From the NCBI RefSeq assembly GCF_003113495.2, contig NZ_CP084506.1, positions 806,001 through 870,000 on the forward strand: 64,000 nucleotides of DNA, given 5' to 3'. This stretch comes from Edwardsiella tarda ATCC 15947 = NBRC 105688 (lineage in GTDB: Bacteria > Pseudomonadota > Gammaproteobacteria > Enterobacterales > Enterobacteriaceae). The notes beneath the pieces were generated by a model. It was not told the origin of the DNA. It ran no database searches and was given only the letters and a program-made list of their open reading frames with translations. The translations under genes were made by a program, and so were the position numbers. Shown here piece after piece: positions 1 through 10,329 of the stretch (position 1 is its first letter; each line of letters opens with the position of its first letter).

Positions 1-73
1 CGATGCGCAGTTGGCGGCGCGTTGTCAGCGGCGTTTGCGCCTGCAGGATGGTTGCCTGCAGGAGGTGGCGTGA
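1..73 (+). CDS. ybbA: YbbA ABC transporter ATPase, 3' end only
   Basis: This is the last 23 codons of an open frame that enters from outside the window and stops at TGA 71-73. The readable tail (DAQLAARCQRRLRLQDGCLQ) matches the remembered end of E. coli YbbA, the ATPase partner of the YbbP permease, after the H-loop region of an ABC protein. Its stop overlaps the next gene's GTG start by 4 bases (GTGA), a typical translational coupling. Nothing can be said of its catalytic motifs because they lie upstream of the window. Confidence 0.8.
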   Translation, partial: DAQLAARCQRRLRLQDGCLQEVA

Positions 74-2472
74 TCCGGCGCTGGTTCTGGCGCGAATGGC
101 GCACGCCATCATTACTGATCGTCTGGTTGGCGTTGGTGCTGGCGGTGGCCTGCGTGTTGGCGCTGGGACGCATCGGCGATCGTTTGGATCAGGGGTTACA
201 GCGTCAAGGGCGCGAGGCGATCGCCGCCGATCGGGTGTTACGCAGTTACCAACCGTTGGCTGAGGCGTGGCTGACGCAGGCGCGTAACGATGAGGTGCGC
301 GTCAGTCAGCAGTGGGTCTTCTCGACCATGGTTTACGCCGCCGGCCAACTCCAATTGGCCGAGGTGAAGGCGGTCGATGCCGCCTATCCGCTGTATGGTC
401 GCCTGGCGACCCAGCCGCCGGGGTTGGCGCTGCGCCCCGGCGAAGCCTTGCTCGCCCCGCGTCTGATGGCGCAATTAGCCCTGCGGCCCGGCGATAGCGT
501 AGAGGTGGGCGATATCACCCTGCGTGTCGCCGGTGAACTGACGCAGGAGCCGGATGCCGCCTTCAGCCTGCTGCGTACCGCCCCGCGTCTGTTGATCACC
601 CTGGCGGATGCCCGGCGCAGCGGCATCGTGCAACCGGGGAGCCGAGTGAGTTATCGCTATGGCTTGGCGGGGAGTCGTGCGGCGTTGGCGCGTTACGACG
701 CCTATCTGAGTACGCGTCTGCAGCCCGATCAGCGGTTGACTCAGGCGGCGCAAGGATCGAACGTGCTGGGGCGTACGCTGGCGCGCGCGCAGCAGTTTCT
801 GCTGTTGTCGGCGCTGTTAACGCTGCTGTTGGCGATGGCCGCCGTCGCCATCGCGATGAATCATTATTGCCGTAGCCGCTATGCCCTGGTGGCGTTGTTG
901 AAGACGCTCGGGGGAGGTCGGCGCACCCTATTTCGCTGGATCGCGGGCCAGTGGCTATCGCTGCTGGCCTCGGCGTTGCTGGTCGGCGCCGGGGTAGGGC
1001 TCGCCGTCGAGGCGGGGCTACTGCGGTTGCTGGCGCCCATGCTGCCTGCTGCGCTACCGGCCCCCAGCGCCTGGCCCTGGTTATGGACCTTGGTAGGCAT
1101 GCCGCTGATGGCGTTACTGGTGGGGTTGCGCCCCTATCGCCAGCTGTTGGCGACGCCTCCGTTGCGGGTACTGCGCGCCGATGCGCTGCATCCGCTCTGG
1201 CCGTTACGCTACTATCTGCCGACGATGGCGCTGTTACTGCTGGCGGTATTGTGGGGGCTGCTAGGCGCCAGCCCACTGCTCTGGGCGTTGCTAGGCGGCA
1301 TCGCGTTGCTGGCGGCGCTGTTGGCCTTGGTCGGCTGGTTGGCGCTCTGGGGGGTACGCCGCCTGGTGCCTGGGCAGTTGGCGCTGCGTCTGGCGCTGGG
1401 GCGTCTGTTGCGCCAGCCCGGCGCGACCCTGAGTCAGATGGCGGCCTTCTCCCTCTCTTTTATGCTGTTGGCCCTGTTGCTGACGTTGCGGGGGGATCTG
1501 CTGGATCGCTGGCGTCAGCAGTTACCCGCCGATAGCCCGAACTACTTCCTGCTGAATATCGACGCCGATCAGCGTCCCGCGCTGGCGGCGTTTCTGCAAC
1601 AGCATGGGGTGACTCCATCGCGTTTCTATCCCATCGTGCTGGCGCGTCTGACGGCGATCAATGGTCAGCCGCCCGCGCTTCAGGGGCAGGAGGAGTCGCT
1701 CAATCGCGAGTTAAACCTTACCTGGCTGGCGGACTTGCCGGCGGGGAATCCCTTGACGGCCGGTCATTGGCCGCCGGGCGAGGGCGGGGTCTCGGTGGAG
1801 CAGGGGCTGGCCGGACGCCTGGGATTGAAACTGGGGGATCAACTGACCTTTAGCGGCGATAGCCGCCAGTTTAGCGCCGAGATCACCAGCCTACGCCGGG
1901 TGGACTGGGAGAGCCTGCGCCCCAACTTCTACTTTATCTTTCCCCCCGGCGCGCTGGATGCGCAACCGCAGAGCTGGCTGACCAGCTTCCGTTATCAGGG
2001 GGATACGCGTCTGCTGGTGCAGCTGAATCGTCAGTTCCCGACGCTGACCCTGCTGGACATGGGGGCGATCCTGCAACAGGCGCAACAGGTACTGACACAG
2101 GTTGGCCGCGCGTTGGAGGTCATGGTGGCGCTGGTGGTACTGTGCGGCGTGTTGTTGCTCTTGGCACAGGTTCAGGTCGGCATGCAGCAACGGCGGCGCG
2201 AGCTGTGGGTGTACCGTATCCTCGGCGCACCGCGCCGCCTGTTGCATACCACGTTGTATGCCGAGTTTATCCTGCTGGGGGCGGTGGTCGGGCTCGTGGC
2301 CGCCGCCGGCGCCGAGGCGGCCTTGTGGCTGTTGCAGAGTCGGGTCTTCGACTTCCCTTGGCAGCCAACCTGGTCGCTGTGGCTGCTGTTGCCACCGGGG
2401 GCGGCGTTGCTGCTAGGCGGTTGCGGCGCGCTGTTGGGCGTGCGCCTGCTCGGGCGTCGGCGGGCGCGTTGA
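70..2472 (+). CDS. ybbP: YbbP, FtsX/MacB-type ABC transporter permease
   Basis: An 800-residue inner-membrane permease of the ABC transporter paired with YbbA. One N-terminal membrane helix (about residues 15-35) is followed by a periplasmic domain, a helix cluster around 245-450, a second periplasmic domain, and three C-terminal helices from about 690. This is the duplicated FtsX layout. The start is GTG at 70, with GGAGG at 61-65; it gives the RRWFWREWR opening known from E. coli YbbP (about 804 residues). An upstream ATG at 22 would only add residues overlapping the end of ybbA. The transported substrate is not known for this family; a link with the TesA gene neighbourhood in E. coli suggests lipid-related export. 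Confidence 0.93.
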   Translation: MIRRWFWREWRTPSLLIVWLALVLAVACVLALGRIGDRLDQGLQRQGREAIAADRVLRSYQPLAEAWLTQARNDEVRVSQQWVFSTMVYAAGQLQLAEVKAVDAAYPLYGRLATQPPGLALRPGEALLAPRLMAQLALRPGDSVEVGDITLRVAGELTQEPDAAFSLLRTAPRLLITLADARRSGIVQPGSRVSYRYGLAGSRAALARYDAYLSTRLQPDQRLTQAAQGSNVLGRTLARAQQFLLLSALLTLLLAMAAVAIAMNHYCRSRYALVALLKTLGGGRRTLFRWIAGQWLSLLASALLVGAGVGLAVEAGLLRLLAPMLPAALPAPSAWPWLWTLVGMPLMALLVGLRPYRQLLATPPLRVLRADALHPLWPLRYYLPTMALLLLAVLWGLLGASPLLWALLGGIALLAALLALVGWLALWGVRRLVPGQLALRLALGRLLRQPGATLSQMAAFSLSFMLLALLLTLRGDLLDRWRQQLPADSPNYFLLNIDADQRPALAAFLQQHGVTPSRFYPIVLARLTAINGQPPALQGQEESLNRELNLTWLADLPAGNPLTAGHWPPGEGGVSVEQGLAGRLGLKLGDQLTFSGDSRQFSAEITSLRRVDWESLRPNFYFIFPPGALDAQPQSWLTSFRYQGDTRLLVQLNRQFPTLTLLDMGAILQQAQQVLTQVGRALEVMVALVVLCGVLLLLAQVQVGMQQRRRELWVYRILGAPRRLLHTTLYAEFILLGAVVGLVAAAGAEAALWLLQSRVFDFPWQPTWSLWLLLPPGAALLLGGCGALLGVRLLGRRRAR

Positions 2473-2649
2473 GGTTGTCGCTTGCCCGGCATGCGGTGTG
2501 GGGAGCGGGCGGTTGTCCGCTGAGGCGGCGATCCCTGCGTGACGGCTGGCGATCGGCATGGTTGTGGCGTGTGGTGACGCAGGATGGCGCGGAGCGTCGG
2601 CCTCACTGTTCGTCGCATGGGGGAACCTGCGCCGCAGGGGCCGTTGGCG

Positions 2650-2669
2650 AGGGGGCATGGGCGCCCCCT
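2650..2669. other. GC-rich hairpin between ybbP and purK
   Basis: AGGGGGC at 2650-2656 pairs with GCCCCCT at 2663-2669 around a 6-base loop. It lies in the gap between the convergent ybbP and purK genes. There is no T run on either side, so a classical intrinsic terminator is not supported. The remaining gap (2473-2649) shows no gene. Confidence 0.35.
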
Positions 2670-2678
2670 GCGTTAGGG

Positions 2679-3749
2679 TTAGCTCAAGTGGGCGATGGCC
2701 CAGGCTAAGCCGCTCTGGTACTCCGCTGGCAGTTGGCCGCGCAGGGTTTCCAACGCGCCGACCAAGCGCTGAGACTGGAAGTGGTTCAGGTTGAGGTGGC
2801 CGACCTTGCGCCCGGGGAGCACCGCCTTGTGATACCAGTGCAGATGCACCAGCGCGCCCGCCAGCCAGGCGGTGTCGTAGTCGGTGCCGATCAGGTTGAT
2901 CATCACCGAGGGGGTCGAGACATCGGGGTGCGGCAGCGGCAGATCGAGCAGCGCCCGCAGATGTAGCTCGAACTGGCTGATGGAGGCGCCGTTCTGCGTC
3001 CAGTGACCGCTATTGTGTACGCGTGGGGCTAACTCGTTGATGAGCAGCGTGTCATCATCCACCACGAAGCACTCCATCGCCATGACACCGACATACTCCA
3101 GGCGCTGCATGAGACGTTGCAGCATCGCCTGCGCCTTCTCTTGCAGGAAGCTCTCTGGCTGAGGGAAGACCACGCTGGCGCGCAGGATTCCGTCCTGATG
3201 CAGGTTATGGGTGAGCGGATAGAAGACGCAGCGGCCGTCGCGTCCGCGCGCGCCGATCAGCGACACTTCGCCGCGAAAGGCGATCCCCTGCTCGACGATG
3301 CATTCGCCATACAGTGCCGGATCCAGTTGCTGTTGTTCACCGGGGCGAACCCGCCACTGGCCGCGCCCATCGTAGCCGCCGGTGCGCCGTTTGACGATGG
3401 CTAACGGACCGAGGCGTGCGAATAGCGCCGGCCACTCCTCGGGATGGGCGAGTAACTGCCAGGGCGCGCTGGGTAACGCCAACTCATCCAGTAGCTGTTT
3501 TTGGCTGTAGCGATCGGCCAGCAGTGGGAAGACATCGCGGTTGACGAAGGCGGGATGGCGGGCCAGCTCGCGGGTCAGTGGCGTGTCGGGCCAGCGCTCG
3601 ATCTCGGCGCTGATCACCGCCTGTTGCCAGGGGACAGAGTGCGGATCGGCCTCGATGCCGACGGGATAGACTGTGATGCCCAGCGGCTCTCCGGCCTGGC
3701 GCAACATGCGCCCTAATTGGCCATCACCTAAGACGCAAACCGGCTTCAT
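2679..3749 (-). CDS. purK: PurK, N5-carboxyaminoimidazole ribonucleotide synthase
   Basis: A 356-residue ATP-grasp enzyme that joins bicarbonate to aminoimidazole ribonucleotide using ATP, in purine synthesis. The N-terminus ([13 protein letters not shown]) is the family's nucleotide-binding opening. The middle carries the ATP-grasp segment with [13 protein letters not shown], and near residue 240 [12 protein letters not shown] is the metal/ATP-binding signature. Length agrees with E. coli PurK (355). The ATG at 3747-3749 overlaps the purE stop by 4 bases, so the two are translated as a coupled pair from the purE promoter. Nothing unusual is seen. Confidence 0.97.
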   Translation of the reverse strand: MKPVCVLGDGQLGRMLRQAGEPLGITVYPVGIEADPHSVPWQQAVISAEIERWPDTPLTRELARHPAFVNRDVFPLLADRYSQKQLLDELALPSAPWQLLAHPEEWPALFARLGPLAIVKRRTGGYDGRGQWRVRPGEQQQLDPALYGECIVEQGIAFRGEVSLIGARGRDGRCVFYPLTHNLHQDGILRASVVFPQPESFLQEKAQAMLQRLMQRLEYVGVMAMECFVVDDDTLLINELAPRVHNSGHWTQNGASISQFELHLRALLDLPLPHPDVSTPSVMINLIGTDYDTAWLAGALVHLHWYHKAVLPGRKVGHLNLNHFQSQRLVGALETLRGQLPAEYQSGLAWAIAHLS

Positions 3750-4255
3750 AGCGCCTCCCGCGGGTCGGGATGGTTGAGTACGTCGTCGCTCTGGGCTTGA
3801 CGCCAGGCGGCCAGGCGGCCTGCGAGGGCGGCGTCATGCAGCGCCAGGATCTGGGCAGCCAGCAGCGCGGCGTTAGCGGCGCCGGCCTTACCGATTGCCA
3901 GGGTGCCGACCGGAATACCGCGCGGCATCTGGACGATGGAGTAGAGGCTATCGACCCCGCTTAATGCGGCGCTCTGCACCGGAACGCCGAGCACTGGCAG
4001 CAGGGTCTTGGCCGCGAGCATGCCAGGCAGATGCGCGGCGCCGCCTGCGCCAGCGATGATCACCTGAAGCCCGCGCTCCTCGGCCTGTTCGGCGAAGCGA
4101 AACAGCTTATCCGGGGTACGGTGTGCGGAGACCACCTCGACGTGGTACGCCACCTCAAGCTGGCTCAGGATTTCGGCGGCGAACTGCATGGTGGCCCAAT
4201 CGCTTTTCGATCCCATGATGATGGCGATCTTGGCCGGTGCGGCGCTGGCGGACAT
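3746..4255 (-). CDS. purE: PurE, N5-CAIR mutase
   Basis: A 169-residue class I PurE, which moves the carboxyl group of N5-CAIR to give CAIR, the step after PurK. The motifs IIMGSKSDW near the N-terminus, SAHRTPD and [11 protein letters not shown] build the active site of the octamer. The length equals the E. coli protein. It is the first gene of the purEK operon; a PurR operator lies about 95 bases upstream. Confidence 0.97.
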   Translation of the reverse strand: MSASAAPAKIAIIMGSKSDWATMQFAAEILSQLEVAYHVEVVSAHRTPDKLFRFAEQAEERGLQVIIAGAGGAAHLPGMLAAKTLLPVLGVPVQSAALSGVDSLYSIVQMPRGIPVGTLAIGKAGAANAALLAAQILALHDAALAGRLAAWRQAQSDDVLNHPDPREAL

Positions 4256-4602
4256 AGATGGCGTGCTCCTCTCGTGGCTCAGTTATCGATAGATACCGCC
4301 GATGAGCGGTATTCAGTGGGGGCAAGGATAACATAGCTATTCCGCCCAGGAAAACGTTTGCGTAGCCCTCAAGAAGGGAAAAAGAGGCGATTAGGCACCG
4401 TTTTTGCTCGGAAGCGCGCGAGGACGGGTCGTTGGGTGAGTGGGGAAGGGGGATGATGGCCTAGATGAATATTATTAATCTATCCACGATAGACACTATA
4501 CTAAGCTAAAAATAGTAGAGTAATGACCCCCGCCTATTATTGCGTTGTGCTGTCGGAGGAATGCGAATAAGCGGGAAAATATGTTGTGAATTAAGGAATG
4601 CC
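4256..4602. other. Divergent intergenic region, purE / diguanylate cyclase
   Basis: No gene is seen. The left part carries the purE leader and PurR box. The right part (about 4440-4600) turns AT-rich and should hold the promoter of the cyclase gene. ATGs at 4561 and 4603 are both in frame with it. Confidence 0.5.
4348..4363 (-). promoter_or_regulatory. PurR operator of purEK
   Basis: The 16-mer read on the minus strand is ACGCAAACGTTTTCCT, a near-perfect match to the PUR box of the E. coli purEK promoter (ACGCAACCGTTTTCCT as remembered). It lies upstream of purE on the correct strand, so hypoxanthine- or guanine-bound PurR should repress this operon. Confidence 0.85.
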
Positions 4603-5958
4603 ATGGAAGGAAAAGCGTCGCTAGTATCGCGTTGTGGGGGGCCGCTCGGCGTCTCGTTATTATTGCTGACGATCGTTAGCTACCTATTGATACTGTATGC
4701 CGCCGCCTATCCGATTACCTTATTGTATGGCTTTGTCGCGGTCTGTAACGCCGTTTTGCTTATCCTTCATATATTAATTGCGCTATTTATTTTTATGCAA
4801 TTTAATTGCGAGCGGGCGCATGTATATAAGTTACCATTGATCGCTGCCTATATTCTTTCGGCGCTTATTTTAACCTATAGTTTATTATTTTATCCCGATG
4901 TATTTCAGAGCCGGAATGCCCACTCGCTGACACTGAATGACTTCGTGCTATTTTATCTACTGCGCTACGGTGGCATGGGACTGTTATTCCTGTATGCGCT
5001 GTATCTGTTTTCCCGTCGCGGCCCGGTTCAGCCGCGCTCGGTGTCCGTGATCTGCACGCTCGCCGTCGTGCTGGTCACGGCGACGGCGCTGCTACTCTCT
5101 AGTCAAACGGCCTGGCTGAGTCCTACTCTCCTGCAGGAGAGCCTCGCTTATCGCGCCGATTACCGGCGTCTCCTGTTACCGACGATGTGTACCCTATGGT
5201 GGGGATTAGCGTTATTGCTGGTGTGGCGGACGCGTCTGGCGACGCGCTTTTGGCTGGCGGTGACGTTGGCTTGCCTGGTCATCGTCGGCGGCTTTCTCTT
5301 GCAGTGGCGCGCGCCGCAGGTAAACAGTGTCGGCTGGTACGGCTCGTTGCTGTTTGGCCTGTTGGCGAATTTCTGCGTGATGGAGATCTTCCTCTATGAC
5401 ATCTTTCAACGCTATCGCCGCATGCAGCATGCCTATGTCGTCACTCACGATAACGCGATTCGTGATGGATTAACGCGTGCGTATAACCGTAGTTATTACT
5501 ACGACGCCTTGCAGCATGCCTTACAACGGGCGAGTGTCGAGTATCCACCGGCGATCCTGATCATGGATATCGATCACTTTAAACAGGTGAATGATCGGTA
5601 TGGTCATCTGAGCGGCGATCGGGCGTTGATCGCCGTAACGCGGGCGATCGAGCAGGTTCTCGCCACCGGGGATGTCCTGGCGCGTATCGGCGGCGATGAG
5701 CTCTGTGTGTTGTTGCCCGCGGTGGAGAATGAGGCGGTACTTCAGGCTCGGGCGGAACAGATCCGGGCGCGCGTCGCCGCGCTGACCCTCAGCGCGCAGG
5801 ATGGGCGGCCCGTGACGGTAACGCTAAGCATCGGGGGCGTGCTCTGCCGCCCCGCGCGGTGTAGCGCGGAGGCGTACATGGTACGAGCGGACAGTGCGCT
5901 GTACCAAGCCAAACAGACGGGGCGTAATCGGGTGGTCTTGGCCGCCTCGACGCCTTAG
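4603..5958 (+). CDS. Membrane-bound GGDEF diguanylate cyclase
   Basis: A 451-residue protein likely to make cyclic di-GMP. About seven hydrophobic segments fill residues 15-280, an integral membrane sensor of MASE-like type. A C-terminal GGDEF domain follows, with [11 protein letters not shown] for metal and GTP binding and the active-site GGDEL at residues 363-367, a functional variant. The product-inhibition I-site (RxxD) looks degenerate: ATGD stands where it is expected. The start at 4603 is chosen because AAGGA lies five bases upstream; the ATG at 4561 has its purine tract too close. It sits between purE and lpxH, where E. coli has no gene, and its end overlaps the convergent lpxH end by 4 bases. 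Confidence 0.88.
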   Translation: MEGKASLVSRCGGPLGVSLLLLTIVSYLLILYAAAYPITLLYGFVAVCNAVLLILHILIALFIFMQFNCERAHVYKLPLIAAYILSALILTYSLLFYPDVFQSRNAHSLTLNDFVLFYLLRYGGMGLLFLYALYLFSRRGPVQPRSVSVICTLAVVLVTATALLLSSQTAWLSPTLLQESLAYRADYRRLLLPTMCTLWWGLALLLVWRTRLATRFWLAVTLACLVIVGGFLLQWRAPQVNSVGWYGSLLFGLLANFCVMEIFLYDIFQRYRRMQHAYVVTHDNAIRDGLTRAYNRSYYYDALQHALQRASVEYPPAILIMDIDHFKQVNDRYGHLSGDRALIAVTRAIEQVLATGDVLARIGGDELCVLLPAVENEAVLQARAEQIRARVAALTLSAQDGRPVTVTLSIGGVLCRPARCSAEAYMVRADSALYQAKQTGRNRVVLAASTP

Positions 5959-6689
5959 GCGGGATGGCTAGGCAGATCGATCAGCGCCAATCCCTCGGCA
6001 TCGACGCGGATCATCGAACCATGCTGGTGCCAGGCGCCGAGTACCGCGCGTTGAGCACCGCTGCCGTCAGGCAGACAAAAATGGTGGATCGCGGGGCGAT
6101 GAGTGTGGCCGTGGATCATGCAGTGTACCGCGTGGCGCTGCAAGGTGGCGCAGACCGTCTGTTGATTGACGTCCATGATGGTCATCGACTTGGCGCTATT
6201 GCTGCGTGCGCTCTGTTGACGCATACCGGCGGCGATCTTCAGGCGTAGCCGTAGGGGGAGGCGGCGGAACAGCCACTGGAGTAACGGGTTATGCACCTTA
6301 CGCCGATAGCGTTGGTACGCCTGATCATCGCTACATAGGGTATCGCCGTGTAGCAGCAGGATACGTCGCCCATATAGGGTGATCACCTGCTCTTGCGGCA
6401 ATAGGGTCATGCCGCAGCGTGCGGCGTAGCGCTTGCCCAGCAGGAAGTCGCGATTGCCGTGAATGAAGTAACAGCGTACACCGCTGTCGCTCAGGCGACG
6501 TAGCGCGTCGGCGACCTGTTGGTGTAGCGGTTGCGGATCGTCGTCGCCGATCCAGTAGTCGAAGAAGTCGCCGAGGATATAGAGCGCCTCGGCCTGGCGC
6601 GCCTCCGTGGCGAGAAAACGCAGAAAACCGGCGGTGATCGCCGGTTCCTGTTGGCTGAGATGTAAATCAGCAATGAACAGCGTTGCCAT
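5955..6689 (-). CDS. lpxH: LpxH, UDP-2,3-diacylglucosamine pyrophosphatase
   Basis: A 244-residue metallophosphoesterase that cleaves UDP-2,3-diacylglucosamine to lipid X and UMP in lipid A synthesis, at the inner membrane. Metal-binding motifs are in order: ADLHL near residue 7, GDFFDYW near 40, GNRDF near 78, HGDT near 114 and GHTH near 195. Length is close to E. coli LpxH (240). The start is 8 bases after the ppiB stop, so ppiB-lpxH is an operon as in E. coli. No strong ribosome binding site is seen, which fits coupling to ppiB. Confidence 0.96.
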   Translation of the reverse strand: MATLFIADLHLSQQEPAITAGFLRFLATEARQAEALYILGDFFDYWIGDDDPQPLHQQVADALRRLSDSGVRCYFIHGNRDFLLGKRYAARCGMTLLPQEQVITLYGRRILLLHGDTLCSDDQAYQRYRRKVHNPLLQWLFRRLPLRLRLKIAAGMRQQSARSNSAKSMTIMDVNQQTVCATLQRHAVHCMIHGHTHRPAIHHFCLPDGSGAQRAVLGAWHQHGSMIRVDAEGLALIDLPSHPA

Positions 6690-6697
6690 TCGGGCGA

Positions 6698-7192
6698 TTA
6701 GTCGCTCACGGTAACGCGTTCGATGATCACGTCTTCACGCGGGACATCCTGGTGCATGCCGTGACGACCGGTGGAGACGCCTTTGATCTTGTCGACCACA
6801 TCCATACCCTCTACCACTTCGGCGAATACGGCATAACCCCAGCCGTCCGGGCGCTCGGAGCGGAAGTTCAGGAAGTCGTTGTCGACGACGTTGATGAAGA
6901 ACTGGGCGGTAGCCGAGTGCGGATCGTTGGTCCGCGCCATGGAGAGGGTGCCGCGGCTGTTCTTCAGGCCATTGTTGGCTTCATTCTTGATCGGTGCCTT
7001 GGTGGCCTTCTGCTTCATGCCCGGCTCAAAACCGCCGCCCTGGATCATGAAACCATCGATTACGCGGTGGAAGATGGTGTTGTCGTAGAAGCCTTCGCGG
7101 CAATATTCCAGGAAGTTGGCAACGGTAGCCGGTGCTTTGTCGTCAAAGGTTTTGATGACGATGTCACCATGATTGGTGTGGAAAGTAACCAT
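6698..7192 (-). CDS. ppiB: PpiB, cytoplasmic peptidyl-prolyl isomerase (cyclophilin)
   Basis: A 164-residue cyclophilin-type isomerase without signal peptide. The core motifs [20 protein letters not shown] and the W of [11 protein letters not shown] are intact; the Arg of FHRVI and the Phe/Gln of the active site are present. Length matches E. coli PpiB (164). It is the first gene of a ppiB-lpxH pair and is divergent from cysS, with a 186-base gap for both promoters. Confidence 0.97.
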   Translation of the reverse strand: MVTFHTNHGDIVIKTFDDKAPATVANFLEYCREGFYDNTIFHRVIDGFMIQGGGFEPGMKQKATKAPIKNEANNGLKNSRGTLSMARTNDPHSATAQFFINVVDNDFLNFRSERPDGWGYAVFAEVVEGMDVVDKIKGVSTGRHGMHQDVPREDVIIERVTVSD

Positions 7193-7378
7193 AACAATAA
7201 TCCTGTTTTATGATGATTGAAGCGAGCGGGATGATTGTAGCCGATGCCCCTGCCGCTGGCACCTCTTTCTCGGGGAATATTCGCCAGCCGCGCCTGTGTG
7301 GGCTTCATTCTCCCTTGGCGCTGCGTTAGTATAACTCCAACGTTTCCTTGTTATCAGCAACCATCACGGATACCCCCG

Positions 7379-8764
7379 ATGCTTAAAATCTTTAATACAC
7401 TCAGTCGACAGAAAGAGGAATTTAAACCCATCCATGCCGGAGAAGTCGGCATGTATGTGTGTGGGGTAACCATTTACGATCTGTGTCACATCGGGCATGG
7501 CCGTACCTTCGTCTGTTTTGACGTGGTGGCACGCTATCTGCGCTACCTGGGCTATACGCTGAAGTATGTGCGCAACGTGACCGACGTGGACGATAAGATC
7601 ATCAAGCGTGCGCTGGAAAACAAAGAGAGCTGCGAGCAGTTGACCGAGCGCATGTTGGCGGAGATGCATCGCGATTTCGACGCCTTGAATATTGCCCGTC
7701 CGGACGTGGAGCCGCGCGCCACTCACCACATCGCCGAAATCATCGCGCTGGTGGAGCAATTGATCGCCCGTGGTCACGCCTATGTGGCCAGCAACGGTGA
7801 CGTGATGTTCGCCGTCGATACCGATCCGGACTATGGCCTGTTGTCGCGCCAGGATCTGGAGCAGTTGCAGGCCGGCGCGCGCGTCGAGGTGGCAGAGGTG
7901 AAACGCAACCCGATGGACTTCGTGTTGTGGAAGATGTCCAAGCCGGGTGAGCCGAGCTGGCCGTCACCGTGGGGCGAAGGGCGTCCCGGCTGGCACATCG
8001 AGTGCTCGGCGATGAACTGCAAGCAACTCGGTTCCCACTTTGATATCCATGGCGGCGGGTCGGATCTGATGTTCCCGCACCATGAGAATGAGATCGCCCA
8101 GTCGACCTGCGCCCATGACGGCGCCTACGTCAACTACTGGATGCACTCCGGCATGGTGATGATCGACCGTGAGAAGATGTCCAAGTCGCTGGGTAACTTC
8201 TTTACCATCCGCGACGTGCTGGCGCACTACGATGCGGAGACGGTGCGTTACTTCCTGATGTCTGGTCACTATCGCAGCCAGCTGAACTACAGCGAAGAGA
8301 ACCTGAAGCAGGCGCGTGCGGCCCTGGAGCGTCTGTATACCGCGCTGCGCGGTACCGATGCCACGGCCCAACCGGCGGCGGATGAGGCCTTCGAAGGGCG
8401 TTTCCGGGCGGCGATGGATGACGACTTCAATACCCCAGAGGCTTACTCGGTGCTGTTCGACATGGCGCGCGAGGTGAACCGCCTGAAAGGGGAGGATATG
8501 GCGCAGGCTAACGCGCTGGCGGCGCAGCTACGTCGTCTGGCTGGGGTGCTGGGTCTGCTGGAGCAGGATCCGGATGCCTTCTTGCAGAGTGGGGCGAGCG
8601 CCGATGACGGTGAAGCGGCGCAGATCGAGGCGTTGATCAAGCAGCGTAACGATGCTCGAGCCGCCAAGGATTGGGCGCGTGCCGATGATGCGCGTGACCA
8701 GTTGAATGCCTTGGGGATCGTGCTGGAGGATGGCCCGCAGGGGACCACCTGGCGTCGTAAGTAA
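7379..8764 (+). CDS. cysS: CysS, cysteinyl-tRNA synthetase
   Basis: A 461-residue class I aminoacyl-tRNA synthetase. The HIGH motif is HIGH in CHIGHGRTF (about residue 37), and KMSKS is in REKMSKSLG (about 269). Zinc ligands of the family are present: the Cys of VCGVTIYD, the Cys of HIECSAM, and the His/Glu pair of FPHHENE. The start at 7379 (MLKIFNTL) gives exactly the E. coli length; an in-frame extension to 7244 is not conserved. A rho-independent terminator follows directly. Confidence 0.98.
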   Translation: MLKIFNTLSRQKEEFKPIHAGEVGMYVCGVTIYDLCHIGHGRTFVCFDVVARYLRYLGYTLKYVRNVTDVDDKIIKRALENKESCEQLTERMLAEMHRDFDALNIARPDVEPRATHHIAEIIALVEQLIARGHAYVASNGDVMFAVDTDPDYGLLSRQDLEQLQAGARVEVAEVKRNPMDFVLWKMSKPGEPSWPSPWGEGRPGWHIECSAMNCKQLGSHFDIHGGGSDLMFPHHENEIAQSTCAHDGAYVNYWMHSGMVMIDREKMSKSLGNFFTIRDVLAHYDAETVRYFLMSGHYRSQLNYSEENLKQARAALERLYTALRGTDATAQPAADEAFEGRFRAAMDDDFNTPEAYSVLFDMAREVNRLKGEDMAQANALAAQLRRLAGVLGLLEQDPDAFLQSGASADDGEAAQIEALIKQRNDARAAKDWARADDARDQLNALGIVLEDGPQGTTWRRK

Positions 8765-8778
8765 GCGCGCCAGCATGT

Positions 8779-8809
8779 AAAAAGCCGGACTCTGGGGTCC
8801 GGCTTTTTT
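8779..8809 (+). terminator. Intrinsic terminator of cysS
   Basis: GCCGGAC and GTCCGGC form a stem around TCTGGG, flanked by AAAAA before and TTTTTT after. It lies 14 bases past the cysS stop. Because of the flanking A and T runs it can also end minus-strand transcription from ybcJ. Confidence 0.9.
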
Positions 8810-8825
8810 ACGCCTGGCGTTTGGT

Positions 8826-9038
8826 TTAGGCGACGACGCGCGCCTGTTGCCCGGCGAAGTCGACCACCTGACCGGCGACAATCTTGGCGCGTTTGCGCGT
8901 CTCGATGGCGCCATCGACCTTGACCTGCCCGTCGGCGATCAGGTTTTTGGCCTGGGCGCCGCTGTCACACCAGCCCTGTAGCTTCAGCAGATCGCACAGC
9001 TCGACGTGTGGGTGATTGTCCAGATGGAAAGTTTGCAT
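8826..9038 (-). CDS. ybcJ: YbcJ, S4-domain RNA-binding protein
   Basis: A 70-residue protein consisting of one S4-like RNA-binding fold: LCDLLKLQGWCDSG, then LIADGQVKVDGAIETRKR and a basic tail. Length and sequence match E. coli YbcJ. The start is the ATG giving MQTFHL; upstream in-frame codons lie in a GC-rich segment without conservation. It follows folD on the same strand with about 115 bases between them, as in E. coli. RNA binding is known for the family, but the target is not known to me. Confidence 0.93.
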   Translation of the reverse strand: MQTFHLDNHPHVELCDLLKLQGWCDSGAQAKNLIADGQVKVDGAIETRKRAKIVAGQVVDFAGQQARVVA

Positions 9039-9153
9039 GCTTTTGTCTCTTGCCTGAAAAATTAACCGCCGCACGGGCGGACACGGCACTATTGTGCCAG
9101 TGTGGGACGCCGGGCGCACGGGAAAGGTGCGCCCGGTGCGGCGCAGGCGGCTA

Positions 9154-10011
9154 TCAGCAGTCGTGGAACGCTTCGCAGGCCTGCAAGGTGTTTTGCATCA
9201 GCGTGGCGACCGTCATCGGCCCGACGCCACCGGGTACCGGTGTGATCCAGCTGGCGCGCTGAGCGGCGGCGGCGAAGTCGACATCGCCGACGACCTTACC
9301 GTTCTCCAGGCGGTTGATACCGACATCGATCACCACGGCCCCGGGTTTCACCCATTCGCCGGGAATAAAATGGGCCTTACCGACGGCGGCCACGATCAGA
9401 TCGGCGCGCTCGACGTGTTGCTGCAGGTTCCGCGTACGGCTATGGGTAATGGTGGTGGTGCAACCCGCCAGCAGCAACTCTAGCGCCATCGGGCGCCCAA
9501 CGATATTGGAGGCGCCGACCATCACGGCATCCAGTCCCTGGGTTTCGATAGCGCAACGTTCTAGCAGGGTGATGATGCCGCGCGGGGTGCAAGGGCGCAG
9601 CTTGGGGGTCCGCTGACACAGACGCCCCAGGTTATAGGGGTGGAAGCCATCTACGTCTTTATCCGGACGGATACGCTCCAGGACCAGGGTATTGTCGATC
9701 CCGTCGGGCAGCGGCAACTGCACTAAAATGCCATCGATCGCCGCGTCGGCGTTGAGTGTATCGATCAGCGCGAGCAGGTCGGCCTGGTTGGTGTCCTCCG
9801 GTAACGCATAGGAGCGCGAGAGGAAGCCAACCTCCTCACAGGCACGTTTTTTACTACCGACGTAGATTCGAGAGGCCGGATCGTCGCCGACCATGATGAC
9901 GGCCAGCCCTGGCGCGCGTTTACCTTCCGCTAGGCGCTGTTGTACCCGTGCCGCGACTTCACTTCTGACTTGCTGCGCAATCGTTTTCCCATCAATAATT
10001 TTTGCTGTCAT
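9154..10011 (-). CDS. folD: FolD, methylene-THF dehydrogenase/cyclohydrolase
   Basis: A 285-residue bifunctional enzyme interconverting 5,10-methylene-, methenyl- and 10-formyl-tetrahydrofolate with NADP. The signatures [13 protein letters not shown] (with catalytic Lys), [19 protein letters not shown] for NADP and PGGVGPMT near the C-terminus are all present. The start [14 protein letters not shown] matches E. coli ([14 protein letters not shown]). The C-terminus ends at HDC, three residues shorter than E. coli. A longer in-frame reading to 10179 is rejected for lack of conservation. Confidence 0.97.
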   Translation of the reverse strand: MTAKIIDGKTIAQQVRSEVAARVQQRLAEGKRAPGLAVIMVGDDPASRIYVGSKKRACEEVGFLSRSYALPEDTNQADLLALIDTLNADAAIDGILVQLPLPDGIDNTLVLERIRPDKDVDGFHPYNLGRLCQRTPKLRPCTPRGIITLLERCAIETQGLDAVMVGASNIVGRPMALELLLAGCTTTITHSRTRNLQQHVERADLIVAAVGKAHFIPGEWVKPGAVVIDVGINRLENGKVVGDVDFAAAAQRASWITPVPGGVGPMTVATLMQNTLQACEAFHDC

Positions 10012-10178
10012 GGTGAGTTGATCCATCCTGGTTATGTTGCGGGGGAAGCGACTATTGTCGCAGATGGTCGGCGTGCTGTCAGGTAAATGTTGATCTCTAT
10101 CAAGAGTGCGCGTAACGAGGAGTCTGTTGTATAGACTCCCATTCTCGGGCGGAAATCCGTGATTTCCCGTGAAAGGCA

Positions 10179-10206
10179 TTGACTCATCAGAGTGGGGCCG
10201 TATAAT
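10179..10206 (+). promoter_or_regulatory. Strong sigma-70 promoter of tRNA-Arg
   Basis: TTGACT at 10179-10184 and TATAAT at 10201-10206 are separated by 16 bases. A GC-rich discriminator (CCCATCCCGC) follows, typical of stable-RNA promoters under stringent control. The tRNA begins 47 bases after the -10 element. Confidence 0.9.
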
Positions 10207-10252
10207 CCCATCCCGCTTGAAACATCAGGCAGATGCACCGGTTACCCCCGAT

Positions 10253-10329
<77 letters not shown>

